A stretch of DNA of 5,174 nt from assembly GCA_021807585.1 (NCBI GenBank), contig JAKBCQ010000281.1, positions 1-5,174 on the forward strand, written 5' to 3'. Numbering within the stretch: position 1 is the first letter of the stretch; each line of letters starts with the position of its first letter. The position numbers were made by a program, and so were the translations under genes. The notes beneath the pieces were generated by a model, which saw only the letters and a program-made list of their open reading frames with translations, had not been told where the DNA came from and did no database searches. Shown in pieces: positions 1-4,279 of this stretch. Origin of the DNA: Planctomycetota bacterium. GTDB taxonomy: Bacteria > Planctomycetota > Planctomycetia > Isosphaerales > Isosphaeraceae.

Positions 1-87
1 GACGACAAGAGGGTGCTCGTGCGTTCGGGCCGGCCATTAAGTGGGTCGCTTGCAATCGATCCCACAAACCGATCTCGAATGTAATTC

Positions 88-471
88 TTAGCGACGCGGG
101 GGGCAATCGGTTCGTTCGAGGAAATCGTCGACGGCGACGATTGATTCGGCGAATCGTCCGATTCCTCTCGACGAGACGTTTCGGCGACAAGGCTCGAGGC
201 TCGGCTTCGAATCGCTTCGTCGATCGACCAAAGAGCGCGGGCGATCGACCAAAGAGCGCGAGTGATCGACCATACGGCGCGTGCGATCGAGACGACATGG
301 GGCGGCCTCGCCGCGGTCGCGATCGGTTCGGAAGCGTGATTCATCCCGTCTCGTTCGTTCAACATCGTGACTCGGAACTTCGGAAGGTGACGTCATCCTC
401 GGTTCATCACGCGGGCTTACTCGGAAGCTCGGTGACTCGATCAATCTAGACGCGACTTCATCATATGTCAT
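88..471 (-). CDS. Uncertain Arg-rich ORF at the distal end of the minus-strand operon
   Basis: I do not recognise this 127-residue frame and am not sure it is real. The ATG at 471 lies 24 nt after the stop of the winged-helix gene (496-1047), in the same direction, with a weak GGGA ribosome-binding sequence 6 nt before it. An upstream TTG at 483 is also in frame but less attractive. The product begins with an ordinary-looking MTYDEVASRLIES, then becomes very rich in Arg, Asp and Ser. It carries a 7-residue periodicity (RSLVDRP, RSLVDRR) encoded by the 21-nt tandem repeat at 222-284. No domain is visible. The main alternative is the opposite strand, where a frame is open from base 3 to 449 with equally natural codons. 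Operon position favours the minus strand only modestly. Confidence 0.35.
   Translation of the reverse strand: MTYDEVASRLIESPSFRVSPRDEPRMTSPSEVPSHDVERTRRDESRFRTDRDRGEAAPCRLDRTRRMVDHSRSLVDRPRSLVDRRSDSKPSLEPCRRNVSSRGIGRFAESIVAVDDFLERTDCPPRR
222..284. repeat. 21-nt tandem repeat, three copies
   Basis: Three head-to-tail 21-nt units start at 222, 243 and 264, each beginning GATCGACCA. The first two are identical over the first 18 nt; the third has diverged (CATACGGCGCG in place of CAAAGAGCGCG). A fourth start, GATCGA, appears at 285. The unit length is a multiple of three, so it stays in frame: 7-residue repeats in the minus-strand frame (RSLVDRP type) and in the plus-strand frame (DRPKSAG type). 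Confidence 0.85.
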
Positions 472-495
472 AAAAATTCCCAAACTTTGATGAAA

Positions 496-1047
496 TTAGT
501 GCCAGCCGACGAAAACGTTCCGAACGTTCTCTCCGCGCCAATGTCCGAAACGATATCCCGCGGCTCGAAGCGCCTTGCGTCCGCGGCGGCCGGCGATGAC
601 GTCGGGTGCGATGAGCCGAAAGACCGGAAAACGGTCGACCGCGATTCCTCGGATCTCGAACGAACATCGCGTTCCCTCAAGAGCGGTCGAGATCAACCGA
701 TTCAGCGACGTTTCAACATCGGCTTGAATCTCTCCCGTCGGTTCCCGATCGGTCGGGTCGCTTTCTTGCTTCATCATCTCGGCGGCAAACTTGCCGGATA
801 TCGAAATATGATAGAGTTTATGTCTCGGTTTTGGGGGATTGGTGACGAAGGGGAAATCGATCGTTCGTTGCGAATCGATCGCTTGGCCTTGATCGACAAG
901 TCGAAGGATCGCGTTGAGAACATGGCGAGGGTGCGCGTCGAGATACGCGGAGATATCGCCGGGGGGTAAAGCGACTCTCCCGTCGGGATCGGTAATCTCG
1001 GCGAGGAATTCGAGAACTTGGATATCAAGCGATGGTTGTTCGGTCAT
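496..1047 (-). CDS. Putative winged-helix DNA-binding protein, 183 aa
   Basis: This is a well-supported gene of unknown specific function. The ATG at 1047 is preceded by GAGGA with a 6-nt gap, and the codon pattern matches the neighbouring genes. Residues 9-83 have the look of a winged helix-turn-helix: a helix around VLEFLAEIT, a second around PPGDISAYLD, a recognition-like helix HPRHVLNAILRLVDQG, then a wing-like stretch leading into YHISISGKFAAEMM. After a polar linker (about 93-108), the C-terminal 60 residues end in a basic RRGRKALRAAGYRFGHWRG segment. That segment resembles the Arg/Trp-rich ends of some phage and plasmid replication-associated DNA-binding domains; this second similarity is a loose impression. 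Binding DNA is an inference from fold-like pattern only. It is the second-to-last gene of the operon and follows a stem-loop at 1097-1127. Confidence 0.8.
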   Translation of the reverse strand: MTEQPSLDIQVLEFLAEITDPDGRVALPPGDISAYLDAHPRHVLNAILRLVDQGQAIDSQRTIDFPFVTNPPKPRHKLYHISISGKFAAEMMKQESDPTDREPTGEIQADVETSLNRLISTALEGTRCSFEIRGIAVDRFPVFRLIAPDVIAGRRGRKALRAAGYRFGHWRGENVRNVFVGWH

Positions 1048-1096
1048 GGGAAATCCTCGGGTCGGGGATCGGTTCGATCGTATGGGGGTTGATGAA

Positions 1097-1127
1097 TCGA
1101 GCCGATCGCCGGGGGCGATCGACTCGG
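1097..1127 (-). other. Intercistronic stem-loop before the winged-helix gene
   Basis: CGATCGCC (1103-1110) pairs with GGCGATCG (1114-1121) around a GGG loop. After one mismatch (1102/1122) the stem continues with CGAG (1098-1101) against CTCG (1123-1126), closed by a T-G pair. No T-run follows on the minus strand, so it is not a typical intrinsic terminator. Its edge lies about 50 nt before the next start codon, twice the spacing seen at the other stem-loops. Confidence 0.7.
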
Positions 1128-1134
1128 GATCGAT

Positions 1135-1485
1135 TCAATTCGAATCATCAAGCAGTTGAAAACCGTGAAGACGATCGCGGGCGCATTTGAGGGCCTCGGC
1201 CGCGGTGAAGTGATACAAACCGAGCGGTCCCATCGCCTCGAGCGCGATCGAGCCGTCGGTCATCTCGACAAGCTTCGCGCCTTGGGGGGCGGCGATCCGG
1301 AACGCGGGTTCGTCGCCTTGGGGAATCGTCTCGGACGCGAGTAAATTCATTCCCGCGACGACGTCCTCTCGGCGAGGAATCGGCTTGAACCCATAAACGT
1401 GGAAGTGCGAGGGCACGGGTCCGGAAAAACTCGACCGATCGTGAAGATATCGGTCGGCTCGAAAGATTGAAAATGACGTGTTCAT
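1135..1485 (-). CDS. Orphan protein, 116 aa, paralogue of the gene at 2866-3207
   Basis: No known family recognised. I place the start at the ATG at 1485 because TGAGG lies 5 nt before it; a longer frame reaching 1560 would overlap the upstream gene and read through the stem-loop at 1511-1530. The protein aligns almost without gaps to the 113-aa product of 2866-3207. Shared blocks are I-[FY]-R near residues 7-9, GFKPIPRR (32-39) against SFKPIERR, an ET...EPAF.I.AP block (52-67) against ET...KPAF.I.AP, a Gly-x-Tyr near 89-91, and HGFQL near 107 against NGFRL. The alternating hydrophobic pattern suggests a small mixed alpha/beta cytoplasmic domain. No signal peptide or membrane segment is visible. 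Two divergent copies in one operon suggest a duplicated fold with separate roles. Confidence 0.85.
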   Translation of the reverse strand: MNTSFSIFRADRYLHDRSSFSGPVPSHFHVYGFKPIPRREDVVAGMNLLASETIPQGDEPAFRIAAPQGAKLVEMTDGSIALEAMGPLGLYHFTAAEALKCARDRLHGFQLLDDSN

Positions 1486-1510
1486 CTCGGCCTCATAACA
1501 TGATGGAAAT

Positions 1511-1530
1511 CCCCCTCGACGCGGAGGGGG
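1511..1530 (-). other. Intercistronic stem-loop, copy 2 of the shared CCCCCTC hairpin
   Basis: CCCCCTC (1511-1517) pairs perfectly with GAGGGGG (1524-1530) around a 6-nt loop, followed by CGAAT. The edge of the stem is 25 nt before the ATG at 1485. It is nearly identical in sequence to the stem-loop at 1949-1967, with one extra G in the loop region. No T-run follows on the transcribed strand. Confidence 0.85.
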
Positions 1531-1544
1531 CGAATGGGGAACGA

Positions 1545-1922
1545 TCAGTCGATTTTCCAATCGAAATCGTTTTCAGGTCGATGACGCGTGTAATCGACGC
1601 CTTTTGAGCGAACGGCGCCGCAAGCCGAACACTTTTCCTTGAAGACGAGTACGCCGTTGGTGTTTTCAACGCATCCGGGGTTGTTCGCATTTCCGCCGAA
1701 TCGGATCCATTGATGATCGCATTCTGATTCGTTCTCGACGTTCGGATCGTCGTCTCGAATGACAAGCGCGATTCCCTCGTTTTTCGCGATCCGTTCCGCG
1801 AACGCCTTGGCGTTTCCGAATTGATCGACGGGAAATGAGGCGATTTGATTCGATCCATCGTCATGATCGCGGAAAACCGCGAAGGAATGCTCGGTTCGCT
1901 CGATCGTGATCGTCATAGCCAT
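1545..1922 (-). CDS. Small protein with a Cys/His zinc-site pattern, 125 aa
   Basis: The start is placed at the ATG at 1922 because AAGGAG lies exactly 6 nt before it. The in-frame ATG at 1928 abuts the same AAGGAG and so has no spacing; the one at 1916 is too far. Residues 3-57 look like a small beta-beta-alpha-beta unit (ITIERTEHSFAVFRD, then a helix near NAKAFAERIAKN, then IALVIRDD). The C-terminal half carries Cys68-x-His70, Cys84 and Cys98-x2-Cys101 (CSACG). This spacing is typical of a structural zinc site and resembles CxH...NPG...CxxCG proteins that I recall from phages and plasmids; I cannot name the family. Zinc binding is an inference from the residues. Function is unknown; roles in protein or nucleic-acid contact are both possible. 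The gene sits between two near-identical stem-loops. Confidence 0.85.
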   Translation of the reverse strand: MAMTITIERTEHSFAVFRDHDDGSNQIASFPVDQFGNAKAFAERIAKNEGIALVIRDDDPNVENESECDHQWIRFGGNANNPGCVENTNGVLVFKEKCSACGAVRSKGVDYTRHRPENDFDWKID

Positions 1923-1948
1923 AATCATCTCCTTGATGAAAGTCGATT

Positions 1949-1967
1949 CCCCCTCGACGCGAGGGGG
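1949..1967 (-). other. Intercistronic stem-loop, copy 1 of the shared CCCCCTC hairpin
   Basis: CCCCCTCG (1949-1956) pairs perfectly with CGAGGGGG (1960-1967) around ACG. Outside it, GATT (1945-1948) can pair with AATC (1970-1973) after a two-base bulge. The stem edge is 26 nt before the ATG at 1922. It shares almost its whole sequence, including the trailing CGAAT, with the stem-loop at 1511-1530. Confidence 0.85.
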
Positions 1968-2005
1968 CGAATCGCTCGGTCAATCGTCGTCGCAATTCGG
2001 CGGGA

Positions 2006-2227
2006 TCATCCGATCACGACGGCGTGAGATTCGCCGGGGGGGATCACGTAAGGCGATCCTTCGTCGGGTGATCCCGTCGAGACGACGAAATAACGACATC
2101 CATCGTCGAGCGGAGAAGCTCCGTAGCGTCGATCGACGATCGCCGCGGCGGCTTCGTCTTCCGACGAAAACGCGTCAAGCTCGGCGTAAGATCCGCCGGT
2201 CCGATATCCGAACAACATGAACATCAT
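2006..2227 (-). CDS. Orphan protein, 73 aa
   Basis: No family recognised. The frame is open further upstream, but that part is Arg/Pro-rich and reads through the stem-loop at 2253-2272. The likely start is the ATG at 2227, with AAGGA 10 nt before it; a second ATG at 2224 is equally usable. The protein begins MFMLFGYRTGG, has an acidic Ala-rich helix (about residues 21-31, SSEDEAAAAIVD) and a beta-like CRYFVVSTG segment (about 44-52), and ends in PPGESHAVVIG. This suggests a compact alpha/beta domain. The N-terminus is hydrophobic but too short for a convincing signal peptide. Confidence 0.75.
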   Translation of the reverse strand: MMFMLFGYRTGGSYAELDAFSSEDEAAAAIVDRRYGASPLDDGCRYFVVSTGSPDEGSPYVIPPGESHAVVIG

Positions 2228-2252
2228 GATATCAATTTCCTTGAATCTAGTG

Positions 2253-2272
2253 GTTCTCCGGGGGCGGAGAAC
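2253..2272 (-). other. Intercistronic stem-loop before the 73-aa gene
   Basis: GTTCTCCG (2253-2260) pairs perfectly with CGGAGAAC (2265-2272) around a GGGG loop (CCCC in the transcript). The stem edge is 25 nt before the ATG at 2227. No T-run follows on the minus strand. Confidence 0.85.
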
Positions 2273-2327
2273 GGGTGAGGGTCGATCGCGGGTTCGCGCC
2301 GGACGGTTCGGCGAGAATCGATTCGGA

Positions 2328-2738
2328 TTAGAGAACGTAGTGATCTTTGCGAACGTCAAAGCCCGTTTTGACTCCAATCTCATAGAAATGTCGATCGTTT
2401 TGTGTATCGGGAAGCCAATCGAGGTAGGGAATCTCGGCTCGATCGATACAGAGGTCTTCGTCGAATCCCCTGCCGATCCCCGCGACGAAAGCGACGGGTA
2501 GATCGAAACGCGAGGCGACGGCTTCGTACGCTTCGCGGGGCGTTTTACAATCGGCGAGCATTTTCATCGCGGCCTCGATCGAGAGTTCGCGATCGTCCCC
2601 GGTCGGAAACGTGGCGAGCAATCCGATCGCACTCACAATCCAACCGAATCGATCGCTACGCTCGATCGAATATCCCGAAACGACGTCGAATTGAGACTTA
2701 TCGGCGTGTTCACTCAATTCTCTCGCGGTCGGTAACAT
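2328..2738 (-). CDS. Orphan protein, 136 aa
   Basis: A confident gene with no recognised family. The ATG at 2738 has AAGGA 7 nt before it. The sequence alternates helices and short strands: an N-terminal helix (about 3-13), a stretch around residues 32-46 (GWIVSAIGLLATFPT) that is moderately hydrophobic but probably buried rather than membrane-spanning, a helix with SIEAAMKMLADC (about 53-64), and TPREAYEAVASRF (about 66-78). A FDLPVAFVAGIGRGFDED segment follows (about 78-95), and the C-terminus is aromatic and acidic (PYLDWLPDTQNDRHFYEIG). The P..FVAGI..GFD run recalls a motif seen in assorted small hypothetical proteins, but I cannot name the family. Its first 25 nt overlap the end of the possible 41-aa gene, which would permit coupled translation. 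Confidence 0.85.
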   Translation of the reverse strand: MLPTARELSEHADKSQFDVVSGYSIERSDRFGWIVSAIGLLATFPTGDDRELSIEAAMKMLADCKTPREAYEAVASRFDLPVAFVAGIGRGFDEDLCIDRAEIPYLDWLPDTQNDRHFYEIGVKTGFDVRKDHYVL

Positions 2739-2839
2739 CGCGGGTTCCTTTCAAGAACGGGTTGATTCCGCGGGTCGAAGGATCGAGGAACGGGGTCGTT
2801 GTCTTTCAATCGCCAAGGCGATCGTTTCACGAACGCCAT
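2714..2839 (-). CDS. Possible 41-aa basic protein overlapping the next gene's start
   Basis: The frame starts at the ATG at 2839, with AAGGA 4 nt before it and a small GTTTC/GAAAC stem-loop (2850-2862) just upstream. It ends at a TGA at 2714-2716, inside the first codons of the 136-aa gene, giving a 25-nt overlap in another frame. The product starts MAFVKRSPWRLKDND and is rich in Arg, Pro and Asn, with no visible domain. Supporting it: the ribosome binding site, the gap it fills between two genes, and overlap suited to coupling. Against it: its short length and its low-complexity composition, which is close to what noncoding frames give here. Confidence 0.45.
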   Translation of the reverse strand: MAFVKRSPWRLKDNDPVPRSFDPRNQPVLERNPRCYRPREN

Positions 2840-2865
2840 AGGTTCCTTGGTTTCAGCGAAACGGG

Positions 2866-3207
2866 TCATGTCTCGGTTCGAAGTCGAAATCCATTGCGAT
2901 GTTCGCCGGCGAGAATGAAGGCGAAAACCGCGGAGTAATACTTTCCCGCGGGATTTTTTAGATAGGTGAATCCGGCGGAATCTTCGATTTGTTCATATTC
3001 GTCGGGGGCTTCGATCAGGAACGCGGGCTTGGTTCCCGATTCGAGCGTTTCGGACCAAGGCTTTGAGCCGTCTCGATCGGCCTCGGTCCGACGCTCAATC
3101 GGTTTGAACGAGTAGACGAAGTTCGGCGCCCTAAGCGGCGTATGCTCGACGAATCGGGAATCGAAATAGCGTCGTTCGGATCGATAAATCGGAATAACTT
3201 GACTCAT
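2866..3207 (-). CDS. Orphan protein, 113 aa, paralogue of the gene at 1135-1485
   Basis: A confident gene without a recognised family. It starts one base after the stop of the 56-aa gene, and its ribosome binding site (GGAG, 6 nt before the ATG at 3207) lies inside that gene's last codons, so translation is probably coupled. The protein shares collinear blocks with the 116-aa product of 1135-1485: IYR at 7-9, SFKPIERR at 33-40, ET..SG.KPAFLIEAP at 53-68, G-K-Y-Y at 88-91 and NGFRL at 105-109. The middle (70-79) is acidic, and the region 88-100 contains an aromatic/hydrophobic strand or helix. No transmembrane segment or signal peptide is visible. The conserved FKPI-x-RR element is the best candidate for a functional or structural core. 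Confidence 0.88.
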   Translation of the reverse strand: MSQVIPIYRSERRYFDSRFVEHTPLRAPNFVYSFKPIERRTEADRDGSKPWSETLESGTKPAFLIEAPDEYEQIEDSAGFTYLKNPAGKYYSAVFAFILAGEHRNGFRLRTET

Positions 3208-3208
3208 T

Positions 3209-3379
3209 TTAGTCTCCCTCGGGGTTGCGGAGCGTGTGATCGATGTTTTTAACGGCGTCGGTCAATTCGACGATCGCGGCGGCGATCGCGGCGAGCGACG
3301 CTTCGATCGACTCGGGTTGGATTCTCGGGGGTCGATCGTTCTTGAACGATCGCTTCGATTTCACGCGTGTTTGATCCAT
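3209..3379 (-). CDS. Small helical (coiled-coil-like) protein, 56 aa
   Basis: The start is the ATG at 3379, with AGAGGA 9 nt before it. A much longer open frame upstream runs antisense to nothing useful and overlaps the repeat gene, so I reject it. Residues 1-21 are basic and polar (MDQTRVKSKRSFKNDRPPR). Residues 22-50 form one amphipathic helix with hydrophobic residues at 3-4 spacing (ESIEASLAAIAAAIVELTDA, then VKNIDHTL), which suggests a short oligomerising coiled coil. A basic tail plus a helix could mean a nucleic-acid-associated or adaptor protein, but that is a guess. It follows the strongest intercistronic stem-loop (3406-3431) and is coupled to the next gene. Confidence 0.8.
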   Translation of the reverse strand: MDQTRVKSKRSFKNDRPPRIQPESIEASLAAIAAAIVELTDAVKNIDHTLRNPEGD

Positions 3380-3405
3380 GAAGCGGGTTCCTCTTGTTGA
3401 GAATT

Positions 3406-3431
3406 CCCCGTCGATCGAGGGATCGACGGGG
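3406..3431 (-). other. Strong intercistronic stem-loop after the repeat-protein gene
   Basis: CCCCGTCGATC (3406-3416) pairs perfectly over 11 bp with GATCGACGGGG (3421-3431) around GAGG. It lies between the stop of the acidic repeat gene and the 56-aa gene, with its edge 26 nt before the ATG at 3379. There is no T-run on the minus strand, so attenuation, RNA stabilisation or RNase processing is more likely than plain termination. Confidence 0.88.
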
Positions 3432-3440
3432 CTTGGAAGC

Positions 3441-3791
3441 TTATTCAAACGGGTTGACGGGATCGCGGAACGGGTCGAGGTTAACGACGCCGCGGGCTTC
3501 GAGTTCGGCGAAATCGAGGGGATCGGAGAAATCGAATTCTTCGTCGATATCGATCGGAGGAACGAAATCATCCGCGGGCGTGAGTTCAAAGTCTTCGCCG
3601 GTATCGATGGGGGGATTGAAATCGGCCGCGGGGGTGAGTTCAAACTCTTCGCCGGTATCGACGGGCGGATTGAAATCGGCCGCGGGCGTGAGTTCAAAGT
3701 CTTCGCCGGTATCGACGGGGGGATTGAAATCGGCCGCGGGGGTAAGATTGGAGTCTTCTTCCTTCTCGGTTGAATTGAAAATCTTCGTCAT
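3441..3791 (-). CDS. Acidic protein with four 18-residue tandem repeats, 116 aa
   Basis: This is the first gene of the operon. The ATG at 3791 has GGAG 9 nt before it and follows the promoter at 3847-3874 with a leader of about 50 nt. After a polar N-terminus (1-14), four 18-residue units run from 15 to 86, each close to (E/N)LTPAADFNPPVDTGE(D/E)F; the first three are nearly identical and the fourth is worn. A degenerate DFSDPLDF and a final NLDPFRDPVNPFE continue the pattern. The protein is strongly acidic, contains almost no Lys or Arg after residue 10, and is probably extended or disordered, with Phe residues spaced regularly. Such a pattern could offer repeated short binding motifs or mimic a polyanion; neither is shown. 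Promoter, ribosome binding site and codon pattern favour this strand, although both plus-strand frames over the repeat are also open. Confidence 0.82.
   Translation of the reverse strand: MTKIFNSTEKEEDSNLTPAADFNPPVDTGEDFELTPAADFNPPVDTGEEFELTPAADFNPPIDTGEDFELTPADDFVPPIDIDEEFDFSDPLDFAELEARGVVNLDPFRDPVNPFE
3534..3749 (-). repeat. 54-nt tandem repeat, four copies, inside the acidic gene
   Basis: Four in-frame 54-nt units encode residues 15-86 of the acidic protein. The three units nearest the start codon (3588-3749) are nearly identical in DNA as well as protein; the fourth (3534-3587) has more changes. Near-identity at third codon positions points to recent expansion by slippage or recombination. 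Confidence 0.92.
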
Positions 3792-3827
3792 GATCGTCGT
3801 CTCCAGAGAATCCCTTGGTGCTCCAGT

Positions 3828-3842
3828 ATAGCTTTCTGCTAT
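3828..3842 (-). promoter_or_regulatory. Inverted repeat at the operon transcription start
   Basis: ATAGC (3828-3832) and GCTAT (3838-3842) form an inverted repeat with a 5-nt centre, starting a few bases downstream of the -10 box where transcription should begin. It could act as a repressor operator or form a small hairpin at the 5' end of the mRNA. The right arm is part of the mirrored 9-mer found at 3838-3846 and 3923-3931. Confidence 0.5.
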
Positions 3843-3846
3843 CCAT

Positions 3847-3874
3847 AGTATATACCCAAGAATTCCAGTGTCAA
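3847..3874 (-). promoter_or_regulatory. Sigma70-type promoter for the minus-strand operon
   Basis: Read on the minus strand, a perfect TTGACA (3874-3869) is followed after 16 nt by TATACT (3852-3847), five of six matches to TATAAT. The initiation point should fall near 3839-3841, leaving a leader of about 50 nt before the ATG at 3791. The surrounding DNA is clearly more AT-rich than the genes. This is the only strong consensus promoter I see on the minus strand. Confidence 0.75.
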
Positions 3875-3898
3875 TACGCTCTACCGAAAGTAGAATTC

Positions 3899-3914
3899 AA
3901 GTTGATTTCAACTT
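3899..3914. promoter_or_regulatory. Palindrome upstream of the first ribbon-helix-helix-like gene
   Basis: AAGTTGA (3899-3905) and TCAACTT (3908-3914) form an exact inverted repeat around TT. It lies about 57 nt before the ATG at 3971, where the plus-strand promoter should be. No clear -35/-10 pair is visible for this gene (TAGGAT at 3919-3924 is a weak -10 candidate), so the palindrome may be an operator covering a poor or activator-dependent promoter. Confidence 0.45.
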
Positions 3915-3970
3915 TGCGTAGGATGGATAGCCGAAGAACGGAACGATGATTAAGGAAATCGAGATCGACA

Positions 3971-4165
3971 ATGGGCAAAAAGAAGCAGGACGACGAGCCT
4001 TCGAGAAAACCAGTCGTCGCAATCGTTCGCGGTTCGCCGGAATACAAAAAATATCTTGAATCGTTGGCGGAGTTCGATCGCGAGACGATCGCGGGATTGT
4101 TCGATCGGGCGATTCGGGTTTACGCGAAGCATGTCGGGTTCGAGGAACCGATCCCGAAGCGATGA
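3971..4165 (+). CDS. Ribbon-helix-helix-like small DNA-binding protein, 64 aa
   Basis: The ATG at 3971 has only a weak ribosome binding site (AAGGA 14 nt away, or GAG 7 nt away), and no in-frame start exists between it and a stop at 3947. The product has a basic N-terminus (MGKKK), a beta-strand-like PVVAIVR (14-20), then GSPEYKKYLESLAEF (helix A, about 22-35) and DRETIAGLFDRAIRVYAKHVG (helix B, about 36-56), ending FEEPIPKR. One strand and two helices in about 45 residues is the layout of MetJ/Arc/CopG-type repressors, which bind DNA as dimers through the strand. It is paralogous to 4436-4639. Divergence from the operon and the palindromes between them suggest it represses the operon, itself, or both. 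Membership of the superfamily is inferred from pattern, not shown. Confidence 0.8.
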   Translation: MGKKKQDDEPSRKPVVAIVRGSPEYKKYLESLAEFDRETIAGLFDRAIRVYAKHVGFEEPIPKR

Positions 4166-4235
4166 AGGCGAACAAGTATGTTCTCGGAAATTCCTCAGAA
4201 AACATCGGCGGCGCTCCTTTCAGGCGTCGTCTTTC

Positions 4236-4270
4236 GGCTCGGAGCGACACGCGATCGCTCCGAGCCTTTT
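4236..4270 (+). terminator. Intrinsic terminator after the first ribbon-helix-helix-like gene
   Basis: GGCTCGGAGCGA (4236-4247) pairs perfectly over 12 bp with TCGCTCCGAGCC (4255-4266) around a 7-nt loop, followed at once by TTTT. It lies about 70 nt after the stop at 4165. The T-run exists only on the plus strand. Confidence 0.9.
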
Positions 4271-4279
4271 GTCCGTTCC

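Larger units (their letters stand above)
3838..3931. promoter_or_regulatory. Mirrored 9-mer ATGGATAGC flanking the divergent region
   Basis: GCTATCCAT (3838-3846) and ATGGATAGC (3923-3931) are exact reverse complements, each pointing towards its own divergent gene. On the minus strand the element starts right after the -10 box. The downstream bases are also similar (AGAAAG against CGAAGA). This arrangement suggests one regulator acting on both divergent transcripts. Confidence 0.55.

Noticed and set aside
1..35. Minus-strand ATG at 37 as the start of another operon gene
   Set aside because: Only 12 codons are visible before the window edge and no convincing ribosome binding site precedes it.
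1..84. Open frame from the window edge to a TAA at 82-84 on the plus strand, possibly a gene end
   Set aside because: Only 27 codons are visible, with no recognisable motif; the other two frames cannot be excluded.
3..449. Plus-strand frame open from the left edge to 449
   Set aside because: Codons look reasonable, but the start is not visible and the C-terminal part is low complexity. I kept the minus-strand alternative only at low confidence.
487..969. Plus-strand frame of 160 codons antisense to the winged-helix gene
   Set aside because: It has no good ribosome binding site, and the minus-strand gene has a good one plus a convincing domain pattern. Open antisense frames are expected from the TCG/CGA-rich composition.
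1511..1530. Intercistronic stem-loops as Rho-independent terminators of the minus-strand operon
   Set aside because: No T-run follows any of the five stems on the transcribed strand, and genes continue downstream with close spacing.
2402..2938. Plus-strand frame of 178 codons
   Set aside because: It is extremely Arg/Ser-rich, with no domain, and lies antisense to two better-supported minus-strand genes; it looks like a compositional shadow.
3209..3697. Long N-terminal extension of the 56-aa gene with a SIPAK-type repeat
   Set aside because: It is the wrong frame of the acidic repeat gene and crosses the strong stem-loop. The ATG at 3379 has its own ribosome binding site.
3534..3749. CRISPR-like array
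   Set aside because: The 54-nt units are contiguous with no variable spacers and are in frame in a coding sequence.
3378..3831. Plus-strand frames carrying 18-residue repeats (GIDGGIEIGRGGEFKVFA type and SSPVSTGGLKSAAGVSSK type)
   Set aside because: Any frame over a 54-nt repeat gives a repeat protein. The minus frame has a consensus promoter, a ribosome binding site and matching codon use.
3945..4061. Short plus-strand frame starting at an ATG upstream of the 64-aa gene (MIKEIEID...)
   Set aside because: It overlaps the 64-aa gene in another frame, has no good ribosome binding site, and becomes low complexity; at most it is a translated leader.
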